A DNA stretch of 64,000 nt from Aminipila luticellarii (GCF_004103735.1 NZ_CP035281.1:2418001-2482000), one strand, 5' to 3'. Counted from the stretch's first letter, positions 52,621 to 62,467 are shown. Program-made: numbers and translations. The notes: generated by a model not told the origin, from the letters alone.

Positions 52621-53931
52621 CTACACGAATGCATCATAAATAGCCTGTATTGCACGATCAAAGTCTTTTGTCTCCACGCCCACGATAATATTCATTTCAC
52701 TGGAGCCCTGATCGATCATTCTGATGTTTACCCCCGCTTCCGCAAGTGCCGTAAACAGAGTTGCCGATACACCAAGCCTCTTGGACATGCCCGCACCCAC
52801 CGTAGCGATCAGGGACATATCATCAAAAATATCAATACTGCCCGGTTCCAGCTTTCTCTTGATTTCTTCGAGGACCTCATCCATCTTTCCTTCAATGCTC
52901 TTATCCGAAACCACCACGGAAAGCGTATCAATGCCGCTGGGCATATGCTCAATGGCGATGTCATAATCTTCCAAAATACTGCTGAGCCGTCTGACAAAAC
53001 CTCTTTCCTGACTGAGCCTGTTTTTATAAATAGCGATTACAGAAAAATCCTTACTTCCCGCTATGCCGGTTATGATCTGGTCTGTCTGAGCTCCGCTGTC
53101 CGCATCGATCATCGTGCCCGGGTCGGCAGGCCTGTTGGTATTTCGGATATTTATAGGAATTCCCGCCACTCTGGCCGGATAAATTGCGTCCTCGTGGAGC
53201 ACAGAAGCTCCCATATAGGAAAGCTCTCTCAGTTCCTTATACGAAATTCTGCTGATCGGCTTGGGGTTTTTAACGATTCTTGGATCGGCCATTAAAAATC
53301 CCGATACATCCGTCCAGTTTTCGTACACTTCTGCACTTACGGCTCTGGCTACAATAGCACCGGTGATATCCGAACCGCCTCTGGAAAAGGTCTTGATCTT
53401 CCCATCCGGATAGGTTCCATAAAAGCCGGGAATAACGGCTCTTTCGTGCTTTTTCAGTTCATCTCCTAAAGCTTTGTTCGTCTCCTCCTCAAGAAACCGA
53501 CCCTTTTCACTGAACAAAATCAGACCTGCCGCATCCACAAAGTCGTACCCGAGCATGGCTGCCGTCATCATCGCATTGAGGTACTCTCCTCTACTGGCTA
53601 TATAATCAGAGGAAGCTCCTTCCTGAAGATTCCTTTTAATTTCATCAAATTCCTTTAAGAGATCCACATTGACTCCCAAATTGATTTCCATGGCCATATA
53701 TCGGTCGCAAATCACCTGAAACACCTGCTCATAAGGCAGATTATGTTCGATATGCGTTTTGCATAAATATAAAAGATCCGTAATCTTGTTATCTTGGCCG
53801 TATCTCTTCCCGGGTGCAGATACAACGACATATCTTCTATTTTTATCTGCTTCTATTATTTCTTTTGTCTTGGTAAGCTGTATCGCATCGGCCACAGAAG
53901 AGCCGCCAAACTTTGCAACTTTGATTCCCAC
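52621..53931 (-). CDS. lysC: Aspartate kinase
   Basis: 436 residues: KVAKFGGSSVADA at the start, FSRGGSDITGAIVARAV, ENWTDVSGFLMADPRIV and two C-terminal ACT domains (about 300-436) for feedback by lysine or related amino acids. GTG start at 53929-53931 behind GGAGGG, chosen because family members start at GIKVAKFGG; a longer frame upstream is weaker. No lysine riboswitch is visible before it. Confidence 0.94.
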   Translation of the reverse strand: MGIKVAKFGGSSVADAIQLTKTKEIIEADKNRRYVVVSAPGKRYGQDNKITDLLYLCKTHIEHNLPYEQVFQVICDRYMAMEINLGVNVDLLKEFDEIKRNLQEGASSDYIASRGEYLNAMMTAAMLGYDFVDAAGLILFSEKGRFLEEETNKALGDELKKHERAVIPGFYGTYPDGKIKTFSRGGSDITGAIVARAVSAEVYENWTDVSGFLMADPRIVKNPKPISRISYKELRELSYMGASVLHEDAIYPARVAGIPINIRNTNRPADPGTMIDADSGAQTDQIITGIAGSKDFSVIAIYKNRLSQERGFVRRLSSILEDYDIAIEHMPSGIDTLSVVVSDKSIEGKMDEVLEEIKRKLEPGSIDIFDDMSLIATVGAGMSKRLGVSATLFTALAEAGVNIRMIDQGSSEMNIIVGVETKDFDRAIQAIYDAFV

Positions 53932-54109
53932 CGGAAATCCCTCCTCCATACATAAAAACATTGGTTTGTTATATATAATATTCATTATTTCTTACTGTGC
54001 TAAAACCCTATCGAATCTAATTTTAAATTCTTGCATATGATTCATTATTATACGCATTTTTTTTGTGTATTGCAACAATTTTTGATATATTTTTGTGATG
54101 GAACAACAA

Positions 54110-54141
54110 AAGCTGCCCCTGCCTTTTGGCAGAGACAGCTT
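54110..54141 (-). terminator. Terminator of metK
   Basis: A 14-position stem with two mismatches (AAGCTGCCCCTGCC with GGCAGAGACAGCTT), TTTT loop, then TTTTGTTGTT on the minus strand. Confidence 0.8.
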
Positions 54142-54179
54142 TCTTCTTACAAATGCTTTGAGCGGCTCCATTCTTTATT

Positions 54180-55364
54180 TTACAGCCCTGCGTCCTTTTT
54201 TAAGAGGGCGGCTTTGTCTGTCTTTTCCCAAGGAACATCAATATCTGTTCTTCCGAAGTGACCATAAGCGGCAACCTGTCTGTAAATAGGTCTTCTTAAG
54301 TCCAAATCCCGGATAATGGCAGCAGGTCTTAAATCAAAATGCTTGTCTACCAGCTCCGCGATCTTTTCATCTGATATTTTACCGGTTCCAAAGGTATCAA
54401 CGAGAACGGATACCGGCTTTGCCACACCGATAGCATAAGCAAGCTCCAGCTCACACTTATCTGCAAGCCCTGCGGCAACAATATTTTTTGCCACATATCT
54501 GGCGGCATAAGTAGCGGAACGGTCTACCTTTGTAGGATCCTTGCCGCTGAATGCACCGCCGCCGTGTCTCGCATAGCCGCCATAGGTGTCGACGATGATC
54601 TTTCTTCCAGTCAATCCCGAATCTCCGTGAGGTCCTCCGATTACGAACCGGCCTGTCGGGTTTACAAAATATTTTGTTTCGTCATCCAAAAGCTCTGATG
54701 GAATAATCGGCTTAATCACCTTCTCAATCAGATCTTTTCGAATCTGCTCCTGAGTTGCTTCCGGATCATGCTGTGTGGAAATGAGAACCGTATCCACTCT
54801 CTTGACCTTGTCTCCGTCATATTCAACGGTTACCTGAGTTTTTCCATCCGGTCTTAAATATTTGAGGGTTCCGTCTTTTCTTACCTTGGTCAGCTGTAAG
54901 GCCAGCTTGTGTGCGAGGGAAATCGGCATCGGCATCAGCTCAGGCGTCTCGTTGCAGGCAAAGCCAAACATGATCCCCTGATCTCCGGCTCCGGTCTCTT
55001 CAATCTGATCCGCCAGAGAGCCTTCCTTATACTCTAAAGCCTTGTCCACACCCATTGCGATATCTCCGGACTGCTCGTCGATGGCGGTCAAGACCGCACA
55101 AGTATTTCCGTCAAAACCATATTCACTCTTGTCATATCCAATGTCACAAATGACCTCTCTTACGATTTTAGGGATATCGATATAGCAGCTCGTGGTAATT
55201 TCTCCCATTACCATGGCATATCCTGTCGTAGTTGTGGTCTCTGCTGCGACTCTTCCATAAGGATCCTGCGCATAAATAGCATCCACGATAGCATCTGAAA
55301 TCTGGTCACAGATCTTATCAGGATGTCCTTCTGTTACGGATTCCGAAGTAAATAATCTTTTCAT
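54180..55364 (-). CDS. metK: S-adenosylmethionine synthetase
   Basis: 394 residues: [22 protein letters not shown]-type start, [38 protein letters not shown] and [17 protein letters not shown]. Makes SAM from methionine and ATP. ATG at 55362-55364 follows GGAAGCAGTGTT. Controlled by the SAM-I riboswitch upstream. Confidence 0.98.
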   Translation of the reverse strand: MKRLFTSESVTEGHPDKICDQISDAIVDAIYAQDPYGRVAAETTTTTGYAMVMGEITTSCYIDIPKIVREVICDIGYDKSEYGFDGNTCAVLTAIDEQSGDIAMGVDKALEYKEGSLADQIEETGAGDQGIMFGFACNETPELMPMPISLAHKLALQLTKVRKDGTLKYLRPDGKTQVTVEYDGDKVKRVDTVLISTQHDPEATQEQIRKDLIEKVIKPIIPSELLDDETKYFVNPTGRFVIGGPHGDSGLTGRKIIVDTYGGYARHGGGAFSGKDPTKVDRSATYAARYVAKNIVAAGLADKCELELAYAIGVAKPVSVLVDTFGTGKISDEKIAELVDKHFDLRPAAIIRDLDLRRPIYRQVAAYGHFGRTDIDVPWEKTDKAALLKKDAGL

Positions 55365-55415
55365 AACACTGCTTCCTTTCTTTTCATTCATTATCAAAAC
55401 TGTTTTTATTCAAAA

Positions 55416-55445
55416 ACTAAAATAACCTCTTAGGAAAGAGGTCTG
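55416..55445 (-). terminator. Expression-platform terminator of the SAM riboswitch
   Basis: Stem ACCTCTT/AAGAGGT with an AGGA-type 4-nt loop (55425-55431 with 55436-55442), followed on the minus strand by TTATTTTAGTTTTTG, between the aptamer and metK. Confidence 0.75.
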
Positions 55446-55461
55446 ATTTTTCATATGGACA

Positions 55462-55592
55462 ATCTTTCCTCATCTTTCAGAATACCACTTCTGTAGGATT
55501 TAGCACCTTTTATATTTGGCTGAATATACACCCAAAATACACAGGTTGCCGGGCATCGCAGGGCCTATTCCCTCCGCCGCTCTTGATAAGGG
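55462..55592 (-). promoter_or_regulatory. SAM-I (S-box) riboswitch upstream of metK
   Basis: On the minus strand the aptamer opens with CTTATCAAGAGCGGCGGAGG and contains GGCCCTGCGATGCCCGGCAA, GGTGCTAAATCC and closes with AAAGATGAGGAAAGAT: the conserved blocks of the S-box. High SAM would favour the terminator at 55416-55445 and lower metK expression. Confidence 0.95.
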
Positions 55593-55679
55593 GTTATTTA
55601 AGAAATCAGGAGTACTCGTACTTTTGATCTCAATTGTTGTTTTCTTATTATATTATATCTATAAATAGCATATTGTCAA

Positions 55680-55713
55680 TATATAACCTTTTGGGTTATA
55701 CTAAATTTATCAT
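55680..55713 (+). promoter_or_regulatory. Promoter of the uncharacterised plus-strand gene
   Basis: TTGTCA, 17-nt spacer, TTATAC (roughly 55675-55703), followed by AAAGGATAGG before the TTG start at 55737. Confidence 0.55.
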
Positions 55714-55736
55714 AGTAAAGAAAAGGATAGGTTGTC

Positions 55737-56912
55737 TTGGAAAGAAAATTTAAAGTTATAAAAGGTGGAATGGATTCGCCGCTGGAAAACAGCAAGCAGT
55801 TCATCAGTGCTTACATTACAGATACGAGACTGATGGGTGTCACAGGTCTTTATATACATTGGGGAATCGAGGGTGAAAATTTAAGCTCCGATTTCCATCA
55901 ATTTTTTTATTTTGACGCAGAAGAATACGGCTTTGAAACGTATAAAAGCATTATAGGAAATGACATTGAAGAAATTGCCATCATTGAAAGTGCTCTATTA
56001 GGCGGACTGGGCGGACAGAAAGTAAAAATTGCTGAAAAAGAAGCGTGTTATTTAGTTCAGGAATATACAAAAACAAATTCGGAATTGTCTTTATCTCTGC
56101 CGAAGGGTAAAGAAGAATATGAATTTATTTTACAGAAAGAAGCCGATCTCAGTCCGAAGGAGCAGCACGATTTAATGAAAAAAATGTGTGATACGATTCA
56201 TTCGGACTATCAGCTCATCAATTACTTTTTAATGCGATGCTTCGGCCGTGATTACTATGCCGCACAATTTCTGGCCAATAGCTTGCTTCCGGTAGATATC
56301 TATTCCGATTATCCGATCTCTACCCTGTGCAAAAATACCATTGATTCCTGTGATAAAGGAGAACATTCTTACTTATGCGAATCTCTGATTGAAAGCAATG
56401 GCAATTATCACATCGTCGTATCCGAAATCACGGTGGATTCATTACGGATCTCAGATTTTAAAAAGGGTTCTGAGTTTAAGGTCAGTGCCGCCGAAGCGGC
56501 CATGATGCTTTCAAGACCAGAGTTCATTACCGTATATGAGCTGGAAACGGATAGTGATGATTTTATCGACGGCAGTCTGGCTGAGATCACCACAAACGCC
56601 ATGATGACAATTCATGAAAACGGCAGACTGTTTTTAGCGTTCAATAAAAACAATGACCACGTGGATAAAGCGGTATTTCGATTAAATGAGGATGTCTACG
56701 GCATGTTTTACATCTCTGATTTCGGTCAGATGATTATCGCCAGTTACAATGTTCGGAGCATCCAGTCCCTGGAAATGGATCTGCGAAAAAGTCCTTTAAA
56801 AAATTATTTGTCCATGACCGCAAAATATGAATTCAAGGAGCCCATCCTCTACGAATTTATTCAGAGCGACTTTGATGATTTTGAAGATTTTTTAGAATTT
56901 ATAAGAGAATAA
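55737..56912 (+). CDS. Uncharacterised 391-residue cytoplasmic protein
   Basis: I do not recognise this protein. It is acidic, has no signal peptide or membrane span, begins with the basic MERKFKVIKGG and ends with a very acidic DDFEDFLEFIRE. The middle contains the unusual GGLGGQKVKIAEKEACYLVQEY and a repeated Ile/Tyr-rich beta pattern. TTG start supported by AAGGATAGG. Single gene between metK and a bidirectional terminator; no operon context to suggest a role. Confidence 0.8.
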   Translation: MERKFKVIKGGMDSPLENSKQFISAYITDTRLMGVTGLYIHWGIEGENLSSDFHQFFYFDAEEYGFETYKSIIGNDIEEIAIIESALLGGLGGQKVKIAEKEACYLVQEYTKTNSELSLSLPKGKEEYEFILQKEADLSPKEQHDLMKKMCDTIHSDYQLINYFLMRCFGRDYYAAQFLANSLLPVDIYSDYPISTLCKNTIDSCDKGEHSYLCESLIESNGNYHIVVSEITVDSLRISDFKKGSEFKVSAAEAAMMLSRPEFITVYELETDSDDFIDGSLAEITTNAMMTIHENGRLFLAFNKNNDHVDKAVFRLNEDVYGMFYISDFGQMIIASYNVRSIQSLEMDLRKSPLKNYLSMTAKYEFKEPILYEFIQSDFDDFEDFLEFIRE

Positions 56913-56926
56913 AAGACGATATTAAA

Positions 56927-56952
56927 AAACGGCTGCCAAATGGCAGCCGTTT
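56927..56952. terminator. Bidirectional terminator
   Basis: An 11-bp perfect stem AAACGGCTGCC/GGCAGCCGTTT with loop AAAT and T-rich flanks on both strands; separates the two convergent genes. Confidence 0.88.
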
Positions 56953-56970
56953 CATTTTATTTAATTATTC

Positions 56971-58503
56971 TTATTGTCTATCTATCAAGATGATCTCAGC
57001 GCTGATGCCCCTCATAGTGGATCGTATGCTCAGAGCCTCCGAAGTGGTGATGGTGCTGAATTCCACATCCGGCAGGGTAGACCAGCTGCTGATCAGCGTT
57101 TCTCTCTTGCTGGCGACCCCCGGTGCTCTCAGCCCCTCCTGGTAAGCTGTTACGATATTTTTCTGAGAAATTTTATACCTGCTCACATTAAAATCTCCGG
57201 ACAGCCCCTGGCACTTTATTAAAAACTCGCCTTCTTCTTCATACTGTGAACAAATTTCAAAGATCTTTTCACGGTTTTCCGCATTCTGAAGCTCATTTTT
57301 TATGAAGTCGTTTATGTTATATACCAAAATGCTGATGCTGTTGATCGTTTCAACATTTTGCCCGCTCGTGGTGATAATATAGTTCGGGCCGGATGCCAAA
57401 AGAGCCTCTTTCAAGCTCTTCATCAGGTTATAAGGTCTTGCTACCGGTTTCATATCATCCTTTTCCAACAGCTCCCCAATAAACAAATCCTCCTGATGTT
57501 CCTTACCCATTGCTGATTGTATGTCCAGATCCACGATCACAGGCTCAGGCTTTTTTCCCTTGATATAGTCATTGTATACCCCTTTGACCTGTTTTCGGAT
57601 GGCCTCTTCGATTTCCTGAGGGGAGCATCGGACATACTTGGCCGTACTTTTTCTGGTATTCGGCTTGTCCGTATATTTTTTCCGGTATTCCTGCGGATGC
57701 ATATTGAACCATGTCTTAAAATGTTTGATGTAATATCTCACTGCAGAAAATCCCATTTCTTCTGAAATGGCTCCTATTTTTTTGTTGGTTCCAAGCAGTA
57801 GCTTTTCGGATTCCTCCACCCGTATGAAGCTGAGCAGATCCTGAAAGCTTAATCCGGTTGCCTCCTTTATCACGTGGGATAAATAATAAATGCTCAAATG
57901 TTCGCGCTCTGCTATTTCATTGAGCGTCAGCTTTCTCGTATAATTCTCGTACATATAATCGGTGATTCGTCTCAAGCGTCCTGCCAGCACTTTGTTGGCT
58001 CTGTTTTTATTCTCGTTGATAAATTTCCCGTCTTCCATGGCAAAATACTGAAAATCAGATAGCAGGCATGCTAAAAGATTGTGGGTGCTCTCAATAACCT
58101 TGTGTTCATATCCGTACCCCTTTTCTATGACCTCCATCATAATCCTGCCTAATATATTTCTAAGCACATCCAGGCTCTCATCCTCGTCGTGCATATCTGT
58201 AACAAAGAAATGATTCTTTAAGTTTCCATAATAGTTAGAGAAATAGGATAAATCCATTTGAAGCATCATGACCATGTTATCTTCATCCGTTCTGGTAAAG
58301 CTATGTATTTCTCTGTCATTTAAAATAAAGATGTCTCCCTGTTTCAAGAGATAATTGTAATACCCGTTTTTTAAATTGATAGAGCCCTCTAAAACATAGA
58401 CCACCTCCAGATCATCGTGGAAATGTGTGGGGTATTCCTCAATGTGTGCAGTTATTACATTGATTGGCAATTCCTCTCTAAAATGGCTTTTTTCTTTTAA
58501 CAT
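56971..58503 (-). CDS. AraC-type regulator with a GH39-like C-terminal relic
   Basis: 510 residues: an N-terminal cupin (HFHDDLEVVYVLEGSINLKNG), an AraC helix-turn-helix pair (about 170-275, LTLNEIAEREHLSIYYLSHVIKEATG; EEMGFSAVRYYIKHFKTWF) and a long C-terminal extension (about 290-510). The last 110 residues (YKISQKNIVTAYQEGL.., SSWSTLPDVEF.., and a closing beta strand) resemble the beta-sandwich after the TIM barrel of GH39-type AraC fusions, but the barrel itself is missing. ATG at 58501-58503 follows GGAGGTACAC. Confidence 0.8.
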   Translation of the reverse strand: MLKEKSHFREELPINVITAHIEEYPTHFHDDLEVVYVLEGSINLKNGYYNYLLKQGDIFILNDREIHSFTRTDEDNMVMMLQMDLSYFSNYYGNLKNHFFVTDMHDEDESLDVLRNILGRIMMEVIEKGYGYEHKVIESTHNLLACLLSDFQYFAMEDGKFINENKNRANKVLAGRLRRITDYMYENYTRKLTLNEIAEREHLSIYYLSHVIKEATGLSFQDLLSFIRVEESEKLLLGTNKKIGAISEEMGFSAVRYYIKHFKTWFNMHPQEYRKKYTDKPNTRKSTAKYVRCSPQEIEEAIRKQVKGVYNDYIKGKKPEPVIVDLDIQSAMGKEHQEDLFIGELLEKDDMKPVARPYNLMKSLKEALLASGPNYIITTSGQNVETINSISILVYNINDFIKNELQNAENREKIFEICSQYEEEGEFLIKCQGLSGDFNVSRYKISQKNIVTAYQEGLRAPGVASKRETLISSWSTLPDVEFSTITTSEALSIRSTMRGISAEIILIDRQ

Positions 58504-58786
58504 GTGTACCTCCAAAATTTCTCTCTCATGTATCCAGACATATAACATTATGTAAACTTGTGATCCTGTGTTCGAAACATTTTTCAACAGCCCCCAAATT
58601 GGAGTATTTAGGGGACTAGCATAGTTTTCCACACCTTTTTTCTGAATTGTATACAATTTTATTCACTTATAGCTGTGGATATTTTTATACAACGTATTCT
58701 ACTGTTTTTCAACGTTTTCACGATACTCTGCACTTTTAAGTTTATACTTATCCACAGGTTATGCCGCCTTATTTTAAACCGTTTTT
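58504..58786. other. Intergenic region with three DnaA-box-like sites
   Basis: No gene. A/T-rich, with TTATCCACA (58748-58756, perfect box), its inverse TGTGGATAT (58674-58682, one mismatch) and TTTTCCACA (58625-58633, one mismatch). It could also hold the regulator's promoter. Confidence 0.5.
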
Positions 58787-59551
58787 TTATAGGCTGTCAC
58801 GAATTTTTATGTCCCTTTTTGCCTCTTTATTACTGAACGTCATGATTCCCGCATAAATACAGGAAGCAACTTTGCTCTGATATTCTTTGCTCTGCAAAAG
58901 CTTTGCTTCCTGATGGTTTGATAAGAATCCACATTCCACAATAATAATCGGCGAGCTTGGATTTTTCAGAATCAGCACACCGGATTTGCTGAGCGCAACC
59001 CGTTCTGTTCCATCGTCTATGCCTTCACTTAAGGATTTCTGAACAATTTCCGCCAGGCGTTTGCTCTCTGCGATGACAGGTTCCTGCTCGGAACCGGACG
59101 GATAAAATACCTGTGCTCCATGTACGCTCCGATCCTCTTTAAAACTGTTTAAATGAATGCTCACCGTGGCAGTAGGCTTTACCTCTGAAATAATTCTCTT
59201 TCTTTCCAGCAAATCCTTTGTCTTTTTACTTCTTATAGCACCTTTTGCATCTTCCCCAAGGCTGATATCCTCATTTCTGGTCAGGATAACATTCCAGCCG
59301 TCTGCTTTGGCAAGCCGCTCTATTTCCTTTGAAATTGCTAAATTGATATTTTTTTCAGACACACCATTTGCACTCTCTGCTCCGCCATCCATCCCGCCGT
59401 GTCCGGGATCTATGATAATGACATCCGCAGATGTAATTCTTTCCACGCTTCTTTGCACATCGTGGTACATTGGCACAGCCGCTATTATAAAGCAAATAGT
59501 CACTATGCAAACAATATATTTTAATTTATTTACTTTATTGTTTACTCTCAT
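58787..59551 (-). CDS. cwlD: CwlD-type N-acetylmuramoyl-L-alanine amidase
   Basis: 254 residues: an N-terminal membrane anchor/signal (about 12-30), then an Amidase_3 domain with zinc ligands in IDPGHGGMDGG, VSIHLNSF and late Glu in IIVECGFLSN. In spore formers CwlD removes peptide side chains to make muramic lactam of the cortex. The gene implies a spore-forming ancestry. Confidence 0.9.
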   Translation of the reverse strand: MRVNNKVNKLKYIVCIVTICFIIAAVPMYHDVQRSVERITSADVIIIDPGHGGMDGGAESANGVSEKNINLAISKEIERLAKADGWNVILTRNEDISLGEDAKGAIRSKKTKDLLERKRIISEVKPTATVSIHLNSFKEDRSVHGAQVFYPSGSEQEPVIAESKRLAEIVQKSLSEGIDDGTERVALSKSGVLILKNPSSPIIIVECGFLSNHQEAKLLQSKEYQSKVASCIYAGIMTFSNKEAKRDIKIRDSL

Positions 59552-59705
59552 ATTTTTCCGCCCTCCTGCCTATATATATGCAGGAAGCTTTTTGTCCTAT
59601 TCCTTTGCTTGGATATAAGAGCAAACTAGTACATCTTCAAAATTATTATATAACAGAATTACTCGTTTGTGTTATAATAATTTCATAATTGTGAGGAGAA
59701 ATTTT

Positions 59706-60941
59706 ATGAATACGGATAAGCTCTATCAAAAAAATCAATATTTAAAAAAATGTACATCCAAAATAGTTGAGATAACTCAATCTGAAAATACTATCTGTCT
59801 GATTCTGGATCAAACCATTTTCTTTCCCACCGGCGGCGGTCAAAGCTGTGACAAGGGAAAAATCAATGATTTAGAAGTCTCGGACGTATATGAAAAGGAC
59901 GGATTGGTCTTTCATCAAATACAAAATAATCACAGCAATATCGTATGGAATATCGGGGAGGAGGCCATCTGTGAAATAGACTGGGAACACCGGTTTTTAA
60001 ACATGCAGAGACATTGTGGGGAGCATATTCTTTCCGGAATTCTGTATCGGGAATACGGCGGTATCAACAAGGGATTTCATATGGGAGAGCACTATATGAC
60101 CATTGATATCAGTCTGGAAACCATGCCGGAAATAAAGGAGCTGACCTGGGAGATGGCTCAAAGGGCGGAGGCTCTTGCCAATCAAGTCATCTGGTCCAAT
60201 GCTCCCGTAACTATAAAGCACTTCGACACCCGTGAGGAAGCTGCCGCTCTGCCCCTTAGAAAAATGCTGGTACTGGATCAAGATATTTCCATTGTCTGCA
60301 TTGGGGATACGGAAAATCCAGCAGACTGCGTAGCATGCTGCGGAACCCATCCCGATACGGCAGGTCAGGTCGGTCTGATAAAAATTTTGAAGGTGGAAAG
60401 CTACAAGGGAATGTTCCGCATTTACTGTGAGGCCGGCAGAAAAGCTATGGATATCTTCAATCAGTATCAGGAAATCTTTTCCTATCTCAGTAAAAGGTAT
60501 TCTGCGGGTACCGGGGATTTGCTGGACAAAATGGCCGTTCAGGAAGATAAGGCAAGAGCCGTGCGAACGGAGCTCTATACATTAAAGCAGGCACTTATAC
60601 GGGACAGGCTCTCTTCTATATCCGATGAGTTAAAAACGCTGAATCCTTCAAAGCAGCATCTTTTTGTGAAAGAATATGATGACATGAAAATTGATGATTT
60701 ATTAAATATAGGCAGGCCGTTGATTCCGGAGCTTTCCCTATTGCTTCTCCTCGTATCCCGAAAGGATAAAACCGTCCTTTTGTTTTCTGACGGAAGGCTC
60801 GATTGCGGTAAGCTGGTCAAGGAGAATGCTCCGATTTATCAGGGAAAAGGCGGTGGGAGCAGCACGAATGCCAGAGCCTTATTCCCTAAGGCGGAATCTA
60901 TTGATGTGTTCGTGGATTTATTGGAGAAGCATTTGAGATAG
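59706..60941 (+). CDS. AlaX-type tRNA-editing protein with DHHA1 domain
   Basis: 411 residues. N-terminal threonyl/alanyl-tRNA editing domain (IFFPTGGGQSCDKG; the zinc-binding HCGEHILSG and CVACCGTHPDTAGQVG), then a helical linker and a C-terminal DHHA1-like domain ending in YQGKGGGSSTNARALFP. It hydrolyses mischarged tRNA-Ala in trans. ATG at 59706 follows GAGGAGAAATTTT. Confidence 0.9.
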   Translation: MNTDKLYQKNQYLKKCTSKIVEITQSENTICLILDQTIFFPTGGGQSCDKGKINDLEVSDVYEKDGLVFHQIQNNHSNIVWNIGEEAICEIDWEHRFLNMQRHCGEHILSGILYREYGGINKGFHMGEHYMTIDISLETMPEIKELTWEMAQRAEALANQVIWSNAPVTIKHFDTREEAAALPLRKMLVLDQDISIVCIGDTENPADCVACCGTHPDTAGQVGLIKILKVESYKGMFRIYCEAGRKAMDIFNQYQEIFSYLSKRYSAGTGDLLDKMAVQEDKARAVRTELYTLKQALIRDRLSSISDELKTLNPSKQHLFVKEYDDMKIDDLLNIGRPLIPELSLLLLLVSRKDKTVLLFSDGRLDCGKLVKENAPIYQGKGGGSSTNARALFPKAESIDVFVDLLEKHLR

Positions 60942-60979
60942 CATCATAATACCCTGTTCAGAAAAACCGGGTAAACTTT

Positions 60980-61008
60980 AAAAGGACAGCGATGCGTGCT
61001 GTCCTTTT
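60980..61008. terminator. Bidirectional terminator
   Basis: An 11-bp perfect stem AAAAGGACAGC/GCTGTCCTTTT with a 7-nt loop between two convergent genes. Confidence 0.8.
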
Positions 61009-61020
61009 GATATGTACCAG

Positions 61021-61890
61021 TTAAATATATATTTCACCTTCGGCCAGTTTCTTATAAACACCGCCTACATAAATCTTCGGTTTCCCATCTGCTATGGAGA
61101 GCCTGCTCATGATCTTTGAAGGTCTTTTCATGGATTCTCCCTGAACGAACAGATTGGTCTGATCCGGTTTTATGATTCCTTTCTCATATAAATAGAAGGT
61201 CAATGCTCCGTTTGAAGTCCCGGTAGCCGCTTCCTCATCTATGTCATATAAGGGAGCAAAGTTTCTGCAATCCGCTGTGGATTCCCCGTTTTCCGACAGA
61301 GAAAAAGCATGAACTCCCGTCACTTGGTACGATTCGGACAACTTGGACAAGGCTGCAAAATCCGGTTTTATATGATTTAACACTTCCTTTGAAGAGACGC
61401 CCATCATAATGTCCGGAAGTCCTGTGGAAACCAGACCGGGATCCATGATAATATCCTCGGCTCCAATTCCCATCACAGCTGCCAGCTCTGCTTTTTTCTT
61501 TTCCTCATGGATTACGCCCTTATTCACAGGTTCGCCCATTTCCATGAAAACAAAACCGTCTTTTATTTCAATTTTCAAGCTTCCTGCCATGGTTTCTAGG
61601 GTATAGCTTCCATTAGCAGAAACCATGTTCCATTCTGCCATGGCACCGAAGGAACCGATAGTAGCATGGCCGCACAAATCTACTTCTGCTGCCGGTGTAA
61701 AATAGCGAATTTGAAACTTCTCCGGAGCCAGCTGTTTGATAAAAGCCGTTTCGGAATAGCGCAATTCTGCGGCTGTTTTGAGCATGGTATCATCAGGAGG
61801 AAAGGTCTGACCTTCATCAAGCAAAACAACGCCTGCGGGATTCCCCCCGAAAATCTTATCGGAAAAAGCATCTATAATTTGAAACTTCAT
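61021..61890 (-). CDS. PhzF-family isomerase-like protein
   Basis: 289 residues of the diaminopimelate-epimerase-like PhzF fold: IIDAFSDKIFGGNPAGVVLLD start with the conserved Glu in RYSETAFI, FTPAAEVDLCGHATIGS and EEAATGTSNGALTFYL. Substrate unknown; phenazine genes are absent. Confidence 0.93.
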   Translation of the reverse strand: MKFQIIDAFSDKIFGGNPAGVVLLDEGQTFPPDDTMLKTAAELRYSETAFIKQLAPEKFQIRYFTPAAEVDLCGHATIGSFGAMAEWNMVSANGSYTLETMAGSLKIEIKDGFVFMEMGEPVNKGVIHEEKKKAELAAVMGIGAEDIIMDPGLVSTGLPDIMMGVSSKEVLNHIKPDFAALSKLSESYQVTGVHAFSLSENGESTADCRNFAPLYDIDEEAATGTSNGALTFYLYEKGIIKPDQTNLFVQGESMKRPSKIMSRLSIADGKPKIYVGGVYKKLAEGEIYI

Positions 61891-61913
61891 AATATAATCC
61901 TCCTATTCTTATA

Positions 61914-62387
61914 TTATGGGGCTATATCCTCCACCACTTCAGCGAAATTGATGAGAGAAATAAGCTTTCCATTTACACGGACGATACCGGTCAAAACACC
62001 CTGTCTTCCAAAAGAGGCTTCTGCTTTTTCGATATGATCCGCAGAAATCCGTTCAATTCCAAGCACTCTGTTTACTCTGAACGCTGCGTTGAGCCTCTCT
62101 GCATCCGCAACAATGAACAACGTCTTTTCTTCAGGATTCGAACCAATACCTAAATAATCTGCCAGATTGATCACCGTGATCAGTATATCTCTGGGCATGT
62201 ACACTCCTTCAACGGATGGGTGCCCATGAGGAACTTTATCAACCGGAGACGGCATTAGGATTTCTCTTACCTGCAATACATCTACCCCAAAAACCTGATC
62301 CTGTATGGTAAAAACCAAGATCTCCATCTCGTCCGCACTGGTTTTTGAGACAATCTCTCTGCTGTCTCCGTTTTCACTCATAGACAT
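61914..62387 (-). CDS. cheW: CheW-domain protein
   Basis: 157 residues. A single CheW domain (about 17-150: EILVFTIQDQVFGVDVLQVREIL.., VINLADYLG, VLGIERI..). CheW couples chemoreceptors to CheA. No other chemotaxis gene is in the window. ATG at 62385-62387 follows GGAGGTTCTT. Confidence 0.93.
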   Translation of the reverse strand: MSMSENGDSREIVSKTSADEMEILVFTIQDQVFGVDVLQVREILMPSPVDKVPHGHPSVEGVYMPRDILITVINLADYLGIGSNPEEKTLFIVADAERLNAAFRVNRVLGIERISADHIEKAEASFGRQGVLTGIVRVNGKLISLINFAEVVEDIAP

Positions 62388-62467
62388 AAGAACCTCCTTA
62401 TACATTGTACTCCATATATAACTACACAAATTATATTATACTACATAACCTGGTAAATGTTAACAAC

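Noticed and set aside
53932-54109. Lysine riboswitch before lysC
   Set aside because: Only A/T-rich DNA; none of the conserved lysine-aptamer blocks is seen.
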